64,000 nt of DNA from Alistipes sp. (GTDB taxonomy: Bacteria; Bacteroidota; Bacteroidia; Bacteroidales; Rikenellaceae), in contig JAITWH010000029.1 in the NCBI GenBank assembly GCA_031285405.1, positions 1 through 64,000 on the forward strand, in the 5' to 3' direction. How positions within the stretch are numbered: the stretch's first letter is position 1; the number at the start of each line of letters is the position of its first letter. Below, piece after piece: positions 34,790 to 44,781 of this stretch. The translations under genes and the position numbers were made by a program. The notes beneath the pieces are model-generated. The model worked only from the letters and a program-made list of their open reading frames with translations. It did not search any database and had not been told where the DNA came from.

Positions 34790-35657
34790 CCTTTTGGCAC
34801 TCGCTGTCGCACTCGCGCTCGCAGCCTGTCGGCCTGCTAGCGTCATCCCGCCGACAGACCCCGACGACCCCAACATCCCGGGCCCCGCGGGCGAGCAAAC
34901 CGTCTCGGTGGCGCTCCTCAAGACGCTCTACACCGGCGCACCGGTGCGCATCACGGGCGAGTATCGAATCTCGGGCGCGGTGGTGAGCGACGACCGGCAG
35001 GGCAATTTCCACAAGACGCTGGTGGTGGACGACGGCACGGGCGGCATCGAAATCAGGATGGACGTCGAGCAGATTTTCAAGCGGTTCCTGATCCACTCGC
35101 GCGTGACGGTGCGCTGCAACGGACTGTGGCTCGGGTCATACGGCGGCACGCTGCAACTCGGCACCGAGCCCTTCGGCGACTACCAGACGCAGCTGCTCAG
35201 CGAGGTCGAGGTGGCCGAGCGCGTCTACGCCGACGAGGAGTTCTACGGCGAGGTGAGGGCGCGCACACTCACCTTCGGCGAGCTGACACAGAGGCACATA
35301 TCGACCTTCGCGGCGTTCGAGGGGGTGCGCTTTGCCGAGCAGGAGCGGGGGTTGAGCTGGGCCGAAACTTCTGTGGAGGAGGGCATCGGATCTGGCGATG
35401 AGGAGGGCGAAGTCGAACCGCCCTCGGCCACCAACCGCCACTTAGTCGACGCGTCGGGCGACACCCTGATAGTGCGCACGAGCCGTTACGCCCGTTTCGC
35501 ATCGTGGCCGCTGCCGCGCGACGTCGGCCGCATCGAGGGGGTGGTCGGCTACTTCAACGGCGACTACCAACTTGTGGTCTCGGGCAGCCAGGACTTCTCT
35601 TCAATTGAAAGTGGAAAATTGAAAATTGAAAGCGGCAACGGCCGCAGCGATTTTTAG
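34767..35657 (+). CDS. DUF5689 lipoprotein (second)
   Basis: This is a 296-aa paralogue of the preceding protein, with signal MRKILTFSLLALAVALALAAC. Conserved segments are ISGAVVSDDRQGNFHKTLVVDDGTGGIEIRM and SRVTVRCNGLWLG. An acidic loop, EEGIGSGDEEGEVE, is near residue 210. The final residues, about IESGKLKIESGNGRSDF plus the stop, are translated from the AT-rich repeat and the GCGGCAACGGCCGC repeat, so the original stop was probably lost or overwritten. Confidence 0.87.
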   Translation: MRKILTFSLLALAVALALAACRPASVIPPTDPDDPNIPGPAGEQTVSVALLKTLYTGAPVRITGEYRISGAVVSDDRQGNFHKTLVVDDGTGGIEIRMDVEQIFKRFLIHSRVTVRCNGLWLGSYGGTLQLGTEPFGDYQTQLLSEVEVAERVYADEEFYGEVRARTLTFGELTQRHISTFAAFEGVRFAEQERGLSWAETSVEEGIGSGDEEGEVEPPSATNRHLVDASGDTLIVRTSRYARFASWPLPRDVGRIEGVVGYFNGDYQLVVSGSQDFSSIESGKLKIESGNGRSDF

Positions 35658-35715
35658 TTACGCAGTCCCCGTCATCCCGACAGAGCGAAGCGACGAGGGA
35701 TCTACCTTATAGACT
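35600..35715. repeat. Repeat mosaic overlapping a gene 3' end
   Basis: AATTGAAAGTGGAAAATTG words, GCGGCAACGGCCGCAGCGAT-TTTTAGTTACGC, and GTCATCCCGACAGAGCGAAG-CGACGAGGGATCTACC follow one another. The first two are translated as the C-terminus of the second DUF5689 protein. Confidence 0.85.
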
Positions 35716-35720
35716 AAAAC

Positions 35721-35842
35721 AGGTGTCGCAAATGTAACACTCGCCAAAAAAAAGTGTATCATTCGTAACACTCGGGGTAAAAAAAGCGTTACATCGGTAA
35801 CACAGGGGCAAAAAAAAGCGTTACATCCGTAACACTTTTTTT
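35721..35842. repeat. GTTAC-N4-GTAAC array B (4 units)
   Basis: There are four units of about 32 bp between convergent genes. The first unit, GTGTCGCAAATGTAACACTC, is identical to the first unit of array C read on the opposite strand. The last, GCGTTACATCCGTAACAC, is followed by T8 and preceded by A8, and can terminate transcription. Confidence 0.88.
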
Positions 35843-35882
35843 CAATAAATTCCGCGTTAGCCTCATTTTCAACTTTCAATTT

Positions 35883-36671
35883 TCAATTCTCAATTAATCT
35901 AAAGATGCGGCAAGCGTTAGCAGTAGTAACGGCGGCGACATCCTCCGGAAGCAAGCCCTTTATTTCGGCAATTTTTTCGCAAATGAGTGACAGATAAGCA
36001 CTTTCGTTACGCCCACCGCGATGTGGAACGGGTGTGAGATATGGCGCATCGGTCTCCAAAACGATCTCCGACAGCCGCATATCGGCCACTACGGCGACAA
36101 GCGGCGATTTTTTGTAGGTCACCACCCCGCCGATCCCTAACACGAAATCGCCGCACTCCCTCGCCGCCCGATACTCCTCCGAAGTGCCTGAGAATGCGTG
36201 CATTACCCCTCTGAGCCCGCGCCCCTGAAACTCGCCCAGAAGTGCCAGCATCTCGGGCCAGGCATCGCGTGTGTGGAGCGCTAACGGCAGGTCGTATCGC
36301 AGCGAGAGCTCGATCAGGCGGCGCAGAGCCGCGGTCTGCTCGGCCAGAAAGTCGCGACTCCAATGGAGGTCTAAACCCACCTCGCCGATGGCGCAAAATC
36401 CTCCGGCGGGCGGCGAGGCGAGGTGCCGCTCCACGATCTCCAGTTCGCGCTCCCACTCAGGATTGTCGTTTATCAAGGTCGGATGCACCCCCATCATAGG
36501 CAGGCACACCCCGGGCCAGGCGGCGCACATGACCAACATGGCGTCGTGGCTGCCGGAGTCGATTGCGGGACAAAGTATGCGCTCGACGCCGGCCGCCAGA
36601 GCGCGCCTAACAGCTTCGTCGCGATCGTCGTCATACGCGCCGTCGAACATGTGTGAATGTGTATCTATCAT
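35883..36671 (-). CDS. TatD family hydrolase
   Basis: This is a metal-dependent deoxyribonuclease/hydrolase of the TatD amidohydrolase family, 262 aa. It has the metal motif DTHSHMFD at the start, GEVGLDLHW, LHTRDAWPEM, MHAFSGT and LETDAPYLTPVPHRGGRNE. The gene is third in birA-dprA-tatD, 11 bp after dprA, and its end faces array B. Confidence 0.94.
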   Translation of the reverse strand: MIDTHSHMFDGAYDDDRDEAVRRALAAGVERILCPAIDSGSHDAMLVMCAAWPGVCLPMMGVHPTLINDNPEWERELEIVERHLASPPAGGFCAIGEVGLDLHWSRDFLAEQTAALRRLIELSLRYDLPLALHTRDAWPEMLALLGEFQGRGLRGVMHAFSGTSEEYRAARECGDFVLGIGGVVTYKKSPLVAVVADMRLSEIVLETDAPYLTPVPHRGGRNESAYLSLICEKIAEIKGLLPEDVAAVTTANACRIFRLIEN

Positions 36672-36682
36672 CTATCTGTGGT

Positions 36683-37783
36683 TCATATTCGTTCGTACAT
36701 TCCGCCGGGCAGGCGTCGCACCCGTCCGGCAAATTCCAATTCAAGCAGCAGGGGGGCCAACGCGGTGTGTCCCAGTGCGGTGAGTTCGCCCAGCGCGTCG
36801 ACCGAGGTTGCGTCGCCGCTCACGAAGCATCCCAACAACCCCTCGGCGTCGGCGGAGATTCCGGCGGGTGCGGGTCGCGGCTTTTCGCCCACCTCGGGCA
36901 CGTAGAGGTCCCACGCCAACGCGCGAACGATATCCTCGCCGCTGCACACCATCGCCGCGCGTTCGCTCTTGATGAGGCTGTTGGTTCCGAAGGCCACCTC
37001 GTCGGTCGCCCTGCCGGGCACGGCCATCACCGTGCGATCGTACCCCAACGCGAGTTCGGCGGTGGCGATGGCGCCGCTCTTGTGCGGGGCCTCCACGACG
37101 ACCGTCCCCTCGGCCAGCCCCGCGATGATGCGGTTGCGCTGAAGGTAGAAGTCGCCCGTCTGCTTGCTGTTGGAGTGGCACTCGGAGACTATCGCCCCGC
37201 CGTGCCGCAGGATGTCGCGCGCGACGTCGGCGTGCTGGGCTGGGGTGACGTCGGGCAGTGTGTTGGCGAGCACGGCGACTGTCGGCACGCCGTAACGCAG
37301 CGCCGCGCGGTGGCAGTGGACGTCGATGCCGAAGGCCAATCCGCTCACTATGCAGAGGTCGGGCACGCGCTCGGCGAGTTGGCGCACCAGTCGGTCGCAC
37401 ATCGTCTGGCCGTAGGTCGAGATTTTGCGCGTGCCCACCATCGACACACACCTCATCCGCAACGCCTCCGCCTCGCCGCGCAGATACAACACATGGGGAT
37501 AGTCGCCCATCTCGCGCAGCAGGGGCGGATAGTCGGGATCGGTGGAGGCCATCGCGGCGATCTCGTGGCGGCGGGTGTAGGTCAGTTCGGCCTCGGCCTG
37601 CCGGTGGAACTCTTTTCGGGAGATCTGTCTGGCGAGGGTTTCGCGCAGCCCGCCCTTAGCTGCGAGGTCGGCGGCGGATGCGGCGTAGATTGCGTCGGCG
37701 GTGCCGAACCGTGCCAGCAGCTGGGCAGCCGTCCGGGCTCCGATGCCGCTCTCAAGGGTCAGCGCTATGTCGTTTACGTTCAT
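36683..37783 (-). CDS. dprA: DNA-processing protein DprA
   Basis: DprA loads RecA on incoming single-stranded DNA during transformation. The 366-aa protein has N-terminal helix-hairpin-helix-like residues (LESGIGARTAAQLLARFG), the extended Rossmann core (SMVGTRKISTYG; IVSGLAFGIDVHCHRAAL; AECHSN-like ECHSNSK; VPGRATDEVAFGTN) and a C-terminal winged helix (ALGELTALGHTALAPLLLELEFAGRVRRLPGGMYER). The start overlaps the birA stop (ATGA). Confidence 0.95.
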   Translation of the reverse strand: MNVNDIALTLESGIGARTAAQLLARFGTADAIYAASAADLAAKGGLRETLARQISRKEFHRQAEAELTYTRRHEIAAMASTDPDYPPLLREMGDYPHVLYLRGEAEALRMRCVSMVGTRKISTYGQTMCDRLVRQLAERVPDLCIVSGLAFGIDVHCHRAALRYGVPTVAVLANTLPDVTPAQHADVARDILRHGGAIVSECHSNSKQTGDFYLQRNRIIAGLAEGTVVVEAPHKSGAIATAELALGYDRTVMAVPGRATDEVAFGTNSLIKSERAAMVCSGEDIVRALAWDLYVPEVGEKPRPAPAGISADAEGLLGCFVSGDATSVDALGELTALGHTALAPLLLELEFAGRVRRLPGGMYERI

Positions 37784-38508
37784 ATCTGTATCACGAATGA
37801 GACCTCCCGAAAGAGATAGTGTTTGAGCGCGCCGCCGGAGTGTTCGATCGCCAGCTCGCCGCCCCTGCCGACTCCGCGAACGATGCCCGTGAACTCGCCG
37901 CCGTCGGGCAGGGCGTATCGCGCGGGGGTGTCCAACCGGTAGATCTTCGAGTGGTAGTCGCGCCGCAGCTCCTCGCGCGACTCCTCGCCGTCGAGCATCG
38001 CGAAGCGCGCGAGCAGCCGTTCGTGAAAACGCGTCAGCACCTCGCGCCGGTCGAACTCGCGCCCTGTCTCGCGCGCCATCGAGGTGGGGTTGGGCAGCCA
38101 CTCCTCGAAGTTGGTCTGGTTGACGTTGATGCCGACCCCCACGCCGCTGCGCGAGAGCATTCCGCCCGGGCCCGACGAGTGGTCGATCAGCACGCCGGTG
38201 ATCTTGCGGTCGCCGATGTAGATGTCGTTCGTCCACTTTACCCGCGCCTCCAACCCGTAGCCGGCAAACATGTCGACCAGCGCCATCGCCACCGCCTGCA
38301 ACAGCAGGAACTGATCGCCGGTGCGCAGCCGAGAGGTGTCCAACACCACGCTGAACATCAGGTTCTCGCCCGCCGGCGCACTCCACACCCGCCCCCGTTG
38401 TCCGCGCCCCTCGGTCTGGTGGTCGGCCACCACTACGTCGCCGTGACGGTACCTCCCGTCCTTCGCCTCGTCGATGGTCGAGGTCAATTCTTCGAAATAG
38501 TAAAACAT
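37780..38508 (-). CDS. birA: Biotin--[acetyl-CoA-carboxylase] ligase
   Basis: This attaches biotin to carrier proteins via biotinyl-AMP. The 242-aa monofunctional ligase lacks the N-terminal DNA-binding domain. The adenylate motif is HQTEGRGQRGRVW (about residues 30-42), then VKWTNDIYIGDRKITGVLID and GVGVGINVNQT. A full promoter with its -7 box ending 5 nt before the ATG predicts an almost leaderless transcript. Confidence 0.94.
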   Translation of the reverse strand: MFYYFEELTSTIDEAKDGRYRHGDVVVADHQTEGRGQRGRVWSAPAGENLMFSVVLDTSRLRTGDQFLLLQAVAMALVDMFAGYGLEARVKWTNDIYIGDRKITGVLIDHSSGPGGMLSRSGVGVGINVNQTNFEEWLPNPTSMARETGREFDRREVLTRFHERLLARFAMLDGEESREELRRDYHSKIYRLDTPARYALPDGGEFTGIVRGVGRGGELAIEHSGGALKHYLFREVSFVIQI

Positions 38509-38512
38509 TAGT

Positions 38513-38544
38513 CAAAAATAGTTACTTTTGTCATCAAATCCAAA
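38513..38544 (-). promoter_or_regulatory. birA promoter overlapping a divergent -7 box
   Basis: On the minus strand TTTG (38544-38541), 20 nt, TATTTTTG (38520-38513) matches the consensus. The plus-strand box TACTTTTG (38523-38530) for the S9 peptidase gene lies inside it, so the two promoters overlap. The plus-strand -33 is not clear. Confidence 0.75.
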
Positions 38545-38558
38545 GACCCTAAACAATC

Positions 38559-40685
<2,127 letters not shown>

Positions 40686-40692
40686 GTGCGGT

Positions 40693-41286
40693 ATGGAGGT
40701 TCTGGTGATACAAAACAAGATCTACGAGATTCGCGGGCGGCGGGTGATGCTCGACTTCGACCTGGCGGAGCTGTATCAGACCGAGACAAGGCGAATCAAC
40801 GAGGCGGTCAAGCGTAACATAAAGCGTTTCCCCGACGACTTTATGTTCCAACTCTCGTCGAATGAATTTACCAACTTGATGTCGCAAAATGCGACATCAA
40901 GTTGGGGAGGCATCCGAAAATTGCCCTATGCCTTTACGGAGCAGGGAGTTGCGATGTTGTCGGGGCTCCTCAAGAGCGACGCCGCGATCTATGCGAACAT
41001 CGCCATCATGCGCGCCTTCGTGGCCATGAGGGACTACCTGACCACCACCCGCACGCTGACGGCCGAGTTAGCCGAGATCCGCTCGATGCTCGAACTGATG
41101 CGGCACACCGACGAGGAGACCATGGAGGCGGTGAACGACCTGTCGGAGTTCACGCGCGACGAGATCGACAACCTCTACGCCGCCTTCGCCGCGCTGTCGT
41201 CCAAAACACCGAAATTAGAGAAACCAAGAGCGCCCATAGGTTACCAAACCTCGGGCACCGCAAAAAAAACAGTAGATAGAAAATGA
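40693..41286 (+). CDS. ORF6N domain protein
   Basis: This is a 197-aa protein with an N-terminal ORF6N domain, of the KilA-N/phage antirepressor class, possibly DNA-binding: IYEIRGRRVMLDFDLAELYQTETRRINEAVKRNIKRFPDDFMFQL, then LPYAFTEQGVAMLSGLL. The rest is helical with a basic tail. It sits between the S9 peptidase (8 bp before) and aspartate kinase (ATGA overlap), an odd place for a phage-like gene. The coding region contains a perfect 16-bp-arm palindrome at 40871-40905. Confidence 0.88.
   Translation: MEVLVIQNKIYEIRGRRVMLDFDLAELYQTETRRINEAVKRNIKRFPDDFMFQLSSNEFTNLMSQNATSSWGGIRKLPYAFTEQGVAMLSGLLKSDAAIYANIAIMRAFVAMRDYLTTTRTLTAELAEIRSMLELMRHTDEETMEAVNDLSEFTRDEIDNLYAAFAALSSKTPKLEKPRAPIGYQTSGTAKKTVDRK
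40871..40905. repeat. Perfect palindrome inside ORF6N gene
   Basis: The arms CCAACTTGATGTCGCA (40871-40886) and TGCGACATCAAGTTGG (40890-40905) flank a 3-nt AAA loop. It encodes the NLMSQNATSSWG segment. Confidence 0.95.
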
Positions 41287-42557
41287 AAGTTTACAAGTTC
41301 GGAGGCGCGTCGGTGCGCTCGGCCGAGGGGGTCAAGAACCTCAAATACATTGTGGAGGATGAGCGCGGCGGCCTCTTCATCATCGTCTCGGCGATGGGCA
41401 AAACCACCAACGCACTCGAAACGGTCATCGACCACTTCATGGCCGGCCGGCGCGACGAGGCGACGGCAGAGTTCGCCGCCGTCGAGACCTACCACAACGG
41501 CATCATCGCGGGGCTGTTCGAAGATGCGAAAACGCCAGCCGCGGTTCAAAAACTCTACGACGAGGTGCGCGCGATAATCGCGAAAGAGAGCGCGGAAGAG
41601 CGCGACTTCGAGAGGTGGTACGACAACATAGTGAGCTACGGCGAGCTGATCTCGACCACCATCATCTCGGAGTACCTCAACTCGGCCGGCGTGCGCAACC
41701 GCTGGGTCGACATGAGGCGTTGTTTCGTGACGGACGATCGGTTCAAGTACGCCAACGTCGACATGGACGCTTCGGGCGAGCGTCTGCGCGCCGCGGTGGC
41801 CGAAGGAGCTGCCGACGGGGTCGATGTGTTTGTGGGCCAGGGCTTTATCGGCGCAACGACCGGCGGCGCAACCACCACCCTCGGGCGCGAGGGGTCGGAC
41901 TACTCGGCGGCCGTCGTGGCCTCGGTGTTGGACGCCGACAGCGTGGCGATCTGGAAAGATGTGATAGGGGTGCTGAACGCCGACCCGAAGATCTTCCCCG
42001 AGAGCACCTTCATCCCCGAGCTCACCTACCGCGACGCCATCGAGCTGGCCTTCAGCGGCGCGCAGATCATCCATCCGAAGACCATCAAGCCGCTGCAAAA
42101 CAAGAACATACCGTTGTACGTGAGGCCCTTCGGCGACAAGTTCGCGAGCGGCAGCGTGATCCGTGGCGAGATCGCCGCCCCCATCGAGGTGCCGATCCTG
42201 ATTCTGAAGCGCGGCCAGGTGCTGTTGCAGATCCGCCCGCACGACTACTCGTTTGTGTTGGAGGAGCGTCTGGGCGACATCTTCCCCATTTTGGAGCGAT
42301 TCAACACCAAGGTCAACCTTGTGCAGACCTCGGCCATCAACATGAGTCTGTCGATCGACCGCACGCGCCGGTTGGACGAGTTGGTGAGGGAGTTGGAGTC
42401 GCGCGGATTTTTCGTCACCCGCGACGAGGGTCTTGAGCTGCTCACGATCCGTGGCTACACCCAGCCCTACCTCGAACGTTACAGCCGCGTGCCAGGCATC
42501 TTCCTCGCCCAACGCACCCGCAAAATCCTTCGCCTCATGCGCAAAGAGACGGAGTGA
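41283..42557 (+). CDS. lysC: Aspartate kinase
   Basis: This catalyses the first step of the aspartate pathway (lysine, threonine, methionine, diaminopimelate). It is a monofunctional 424-aa enzyme. The N-terminal KFGGASV, the substrate motif GFIGATTGGATTTLGREGSDYSA, IWKDVIGVLNADP and HPKTIKPLQ are diagnostic. The C-terminal third has ACT-type regulatory sequences (VNLVQTSAINMSLSID). The start overlaps the ORF6N stop (ATGA), and a strong terminator follows. Confidence 0.95.
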   Translation: MKVYKFGGASVRSAEGVKNLKYIVEDERGGLFIIVSAMGKTTNALETVIDHFMAGRRDEATAEFAAVETYHNGIIAGLFEDAKTPAAVQKLYDEVRAIIAKESAEERDFERWYDNIVSYGELISTTIISEYLNSAGVRNRWVDMRRCFVTDDRFKYANVDMDASGERLRAAVAEGAADGVDVFVGQGFIGATTGGATTTLGREGSDYSAAVVASVLDADSVAIWKDVIGVLNADPKIFPESTFIPELTYRDAIELAFSGAQIIHPKTIKPLQNKNIPLYVRPFGDKFASGSVIRGEIAAPIEVPILILKRGQVLLQIRPHDYSFVLEERLGDIFPILERFNTKVNLVQTSAINMSLSIDRTRRLDELVRELESRGFFVTRDEGLELLTIRGYTQPYLERYSRVPGIFLAQRTRKILRLMRKETE

Positions 42558-42562
42558 CCGGA

Positions 42563-42606
42563 AAAAAGAGGCGGGGACATTTGAAATGTCCCCGCCTCTT
42601 TTTTCA
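42563..42606. terminator. Bidirectional intrinsic terminator
   Basis: A perfect stem AGGCGGGGACATTT / AAATGTCCCCGCCT is flanked by A6 and T6, located between convergent aspartate kinase and lipoprotein genes. Confidence 0.95.
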
Positions 42607-42611
42607 CGTTC

Positions 42612-43223
42612 TTACTCTAACGGTATCATCTCATACTCAAGGCTGTAATCCACAACCATCACATTTGCACACGATCCTTCGACAACAATTTCTTCACCGA
42701 ACTCGTCTCCTTTCAGATAAAGTTTGTAGTCCGCCGGAACTGCCAAATATGTAAACGATGAGGTTATCACCAACGCATGGTCGGGCTTTATGGATAAAAT
42801 CGTTTCGGAATCGAGCTCCGGCCTTATTTGTTGATCTCCCCTCTGATAGAACCATCTTGCACCGTCGTCATACTGAAATGTTCCGTCCGGGGATATCCAC
42901 GTCGGAACCTTGACATTCTGCTCGTCACCCGTGAATTTGAATGCACGTGAATCTCCGCTACTGAATGTCATCCTGTCGTAAGCGTTATCCCGTGGATTAA
43001 AAATATATGGCTGTTCGACCGAGGAGTTATTGTATATCATCATGGGATAGTTTGTTTTGACAGACTCTTCCATTTCTCCCCTATAACTGCGAACCTCATA
43101 CTCGATCCTTTCGAACGAGAAGTTTTTGCTTACCTCCGGCACATCCGGAGTCGGCTCACTGTCGCACGACGAAAGAGCCGCAATCACAGACACACAGCAA
43201 ATATATTTAACGATTTTATTCAT
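42612..43223 (-). CDS. Small lipoprotein downstream of SSR lipoprotein B
   Basis: This is a 203-aa lipoprotein with signal MNKIVKYICCVSVIAALSSC. The mature part is beta-rich with YNNSSVEQPYIFNP and ILSIKPDHALVITSSFTYLAVPADYKLYLKGDEFGEEIVVEG; the latter resembles a C-terminal segment of aerolysin-like domains. It follows the SSR lipoprotein by 9 bp, mirroring the pair at 28825-31111. I cannot assign a function. Confidence 0.78.
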   Translation of the reverse strand: MNKIVKYICCVSVIAALSSCDSEPTPDVPEVSKNFSFERIEYEVRSYRGEMEESVKTNYPMMIYNNSSVEQPYIFNPRDNAYDRMTFSSGDSRAFKFTGDEQNVKVPTWISPDGTFQYDDGARWFYQRGDQQIRPELDSETILSIKPDHALVITSSFTYLAVPADYKLYLKGDEFGEEIVVEGSCANVMVVDYSLEYEMIPLE

Positions 43224-43232
43224 GCCTCTTTG

Positions 43233-44669
43233 TTAATTCATGCTTACTGGTGTAGTGGGAATGCCATTCAAAACCTTGCTGCGGGTCTTTTGTCCGGTAG
43301 CAATGTCATATTCGTCGAGATTCACGATGATATCCGTACAATCTATATTTTCCCACGTACCTTCTTCCCATATATAGAAACCTGTATTCTGCCCCCTCAT
43401 ACGTGCCCGATAATCTATATTTGCCCTCTTTCTGGTGACCGTTATCGACACGTCGACTCTCTTATACGGAGCGATAACGAGAGGAAAATTATACTCTCTA
43501 TCGTCGGCAACCGTTTCTTGCTCTCCATACGACCATTCTTGATTCGCCCCAACAGATATAGATAGATTCGACTCTACGACGATAAGATCCATCTTCATGT
43601 CTGTTTTGACTAAAGTTGTAAGGGTTGTATTTCTGTTAAATGTGGAAGACTTTTGTGCTCTTTCGGTGATTTTTGTAGACATTGTTTGTTGAATGCTGCC
43701 GTTGTTTCTGTACGACCCAGAGACAAAAAAAGACGGTGCATCCGTAATGGAAGTCGTTCCATTTGGGCTTACCTGCATCTCCACTAAATCAAATTCGTCG
43801 CAAGGCCTGATCTCGAACTCCGTCGTTCCATAGGTAGGAGCATCCGAAAACGTCAGTCTTCCCGTGTAGTTATCTCCTGCATAAGGTTTAAGTACGATGG
43901 AGCCCGGAGGTAAAAAAGGAGGATAGGAGGGACTGAAGGGACTTTTACGGGCGAATGGACTTGAGATCATAAATGAAGTTGCATCCAAATTACCTTTGCG
44001 AATAAACAAACCTGTACCGTAGGTATCCGTACTGTCTTTTACATACAGAAAAGGAACATCCGGCTCGCTTGCCCAAACTCCGACCGATACCAGGAAATGA
44101 GGATTTTCATAGGCCGTTAAATAGTATTCGCCTAAAACCATAGATCCGTTCGGAATTTTTCTCAGATAAAATTTTTGATTACTGTTCCCCCACTCTGTTT
44201 CCAATTTCAATTCCTTGTTCAATCCCACATCCGAAACATATTTCCTACCGGAGGCATTCTGTTTCACGATAATGTTTACGGGCATTCCTACGATACCTTC
44301 AAGGCCAAGTTCATCGTCTGCGGAAGCTCTCGTCCGGTTTGTATACACCACCGGCCAAGGTCCGGATTCCGGAAAAACACCAATAGAAGTATTTTCCATA
44401 CTATACGGCAAAGGTTCGATTAGTGACGATAAATCAATAATGCTGTCGGTCGCCGGCGCCAATGAGCGAGACCGAACAACATCCGTTTTCTCGGACATGA
44501 CTGCCTCCGAAAGAGCGCTCACCTCGGGGGTGATCTCCTCGATCAAATCGTCATTAGCACAGGAGAAGAAGAGAAGAGAAGAGAAGAGAAGAGAAGAGAA
44601 GAGAATCTGGTTAAATTTCTCATGATTGTAATAATTAAAGTTAGTAGAATTATTTTCGTCAACTTTCAC
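43233..44669 (-). CDS. SSR-controlled lipoprotein B, beta-trefoil/aerolysin-like; apparently phase-OFF
   Basis: The open frame (478 aa from an ATG at 44669) has a lipoprotein signal core of LFSSLLF repeats ending FFSC, encoded by (TTCTC)7. The better start by position and leader similarity to locus A is the ATG at 44623 (MRNLTRF), but it is out of frame and stops after 25 codons. Losing one pentamer joins MRNLTRFSSLLFSSLLFFSC to the mature protein. Residues about 128-290 (NQKFYLRKIPNGSMVLGEYYLTA) suggest a ricin-type beta-trefoil. Residues about 292-470 (TFNRNTTLTTLVKTDMKMDL; NFPLVIAPYKRVDVSITVTR) suggest an aerolysin/ETX-MTX2-like pore domain. Domain calls are by eye. Composition is AT-rich relative to the surroundings. 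Confidence 0.75.
   Translation of the reverse strand: MKVDENNSTNFNYYNHEKFNQILFSSLLFSSLLFFSCANDDLIEEITPEVSALSEAVMSEKTDVVRSRSLAPATDSIIDLSSLIEPLPYSMENTSIGVFPESGPWPVVYTNRTRASADDELGLEGIVGMPVNIIVKQNASGRKYVSDVGLNKELKLETEWGNSNQKFYLRKIPNGSMVLGEYYLTAYENPHFLVSVGVWASEPDVPFLYVKDSTDTYGTGLFIRKGNLDATSFMISSPFARKSPFSPSYPPFLPPGSIVLKPYAGDNYTGRLTFSDAPTYGTTEFEIRPCDEFDLVEMQVSPNGTTSITDAPSFFVSGSYRNNGSIQQTMSTKITERAQKSSTFNRNTTLTTLVKTDMKMDLIVVESNLSISVGANQEWSYGEQETVADDREYNFPLVIAPYKRVDVSITVTRKRANIDYRARMRGQNTGFYIWEEGTWENIDCTDIIVNLDEYDIATGQKTRSKVLNGIPTTPVSMN
44571..44605. repeat. (GAGAA)7 pentanucleotide repeat in signal peptide
   Basis: Seven perfect GAGAA units (TTCTC on the coding strand) encode the repeated LFSS/FSSLL signal-peptide core. 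Each unit change shifts the reading frame. Confidence 0.95.
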
Positions 44670-44736
44670 GACACAAGACCTCTTGAAAATTCAAAGCATA
44701 AATCAACAAATCATCATATCAAGCAAAGCTGCGCGG

Positions 44737-44744
44737 CAAAGATA
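44737..44744 (-). promoter_or_regulatory. Probable -7 box of SSR lipoprotein B
   Basis: TATCTTTG on the minus strand lies about 115 nt before the ATG at 44623, the same leader length as in locus A. No clear -33 TTTG is visible. Confidence 0.55.
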
Positions 44745-44781
44745 CGAAATGTTTTTGAAAACATCTTCTATCTAAGCCTTT

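Noticed and set aside
40693..41286. ORF6N gene as part of a prophage
   Set aside because: No phage structural, integrase or lysis genes flank it; it is embedded between a peptidase and aspartate kinase genes.
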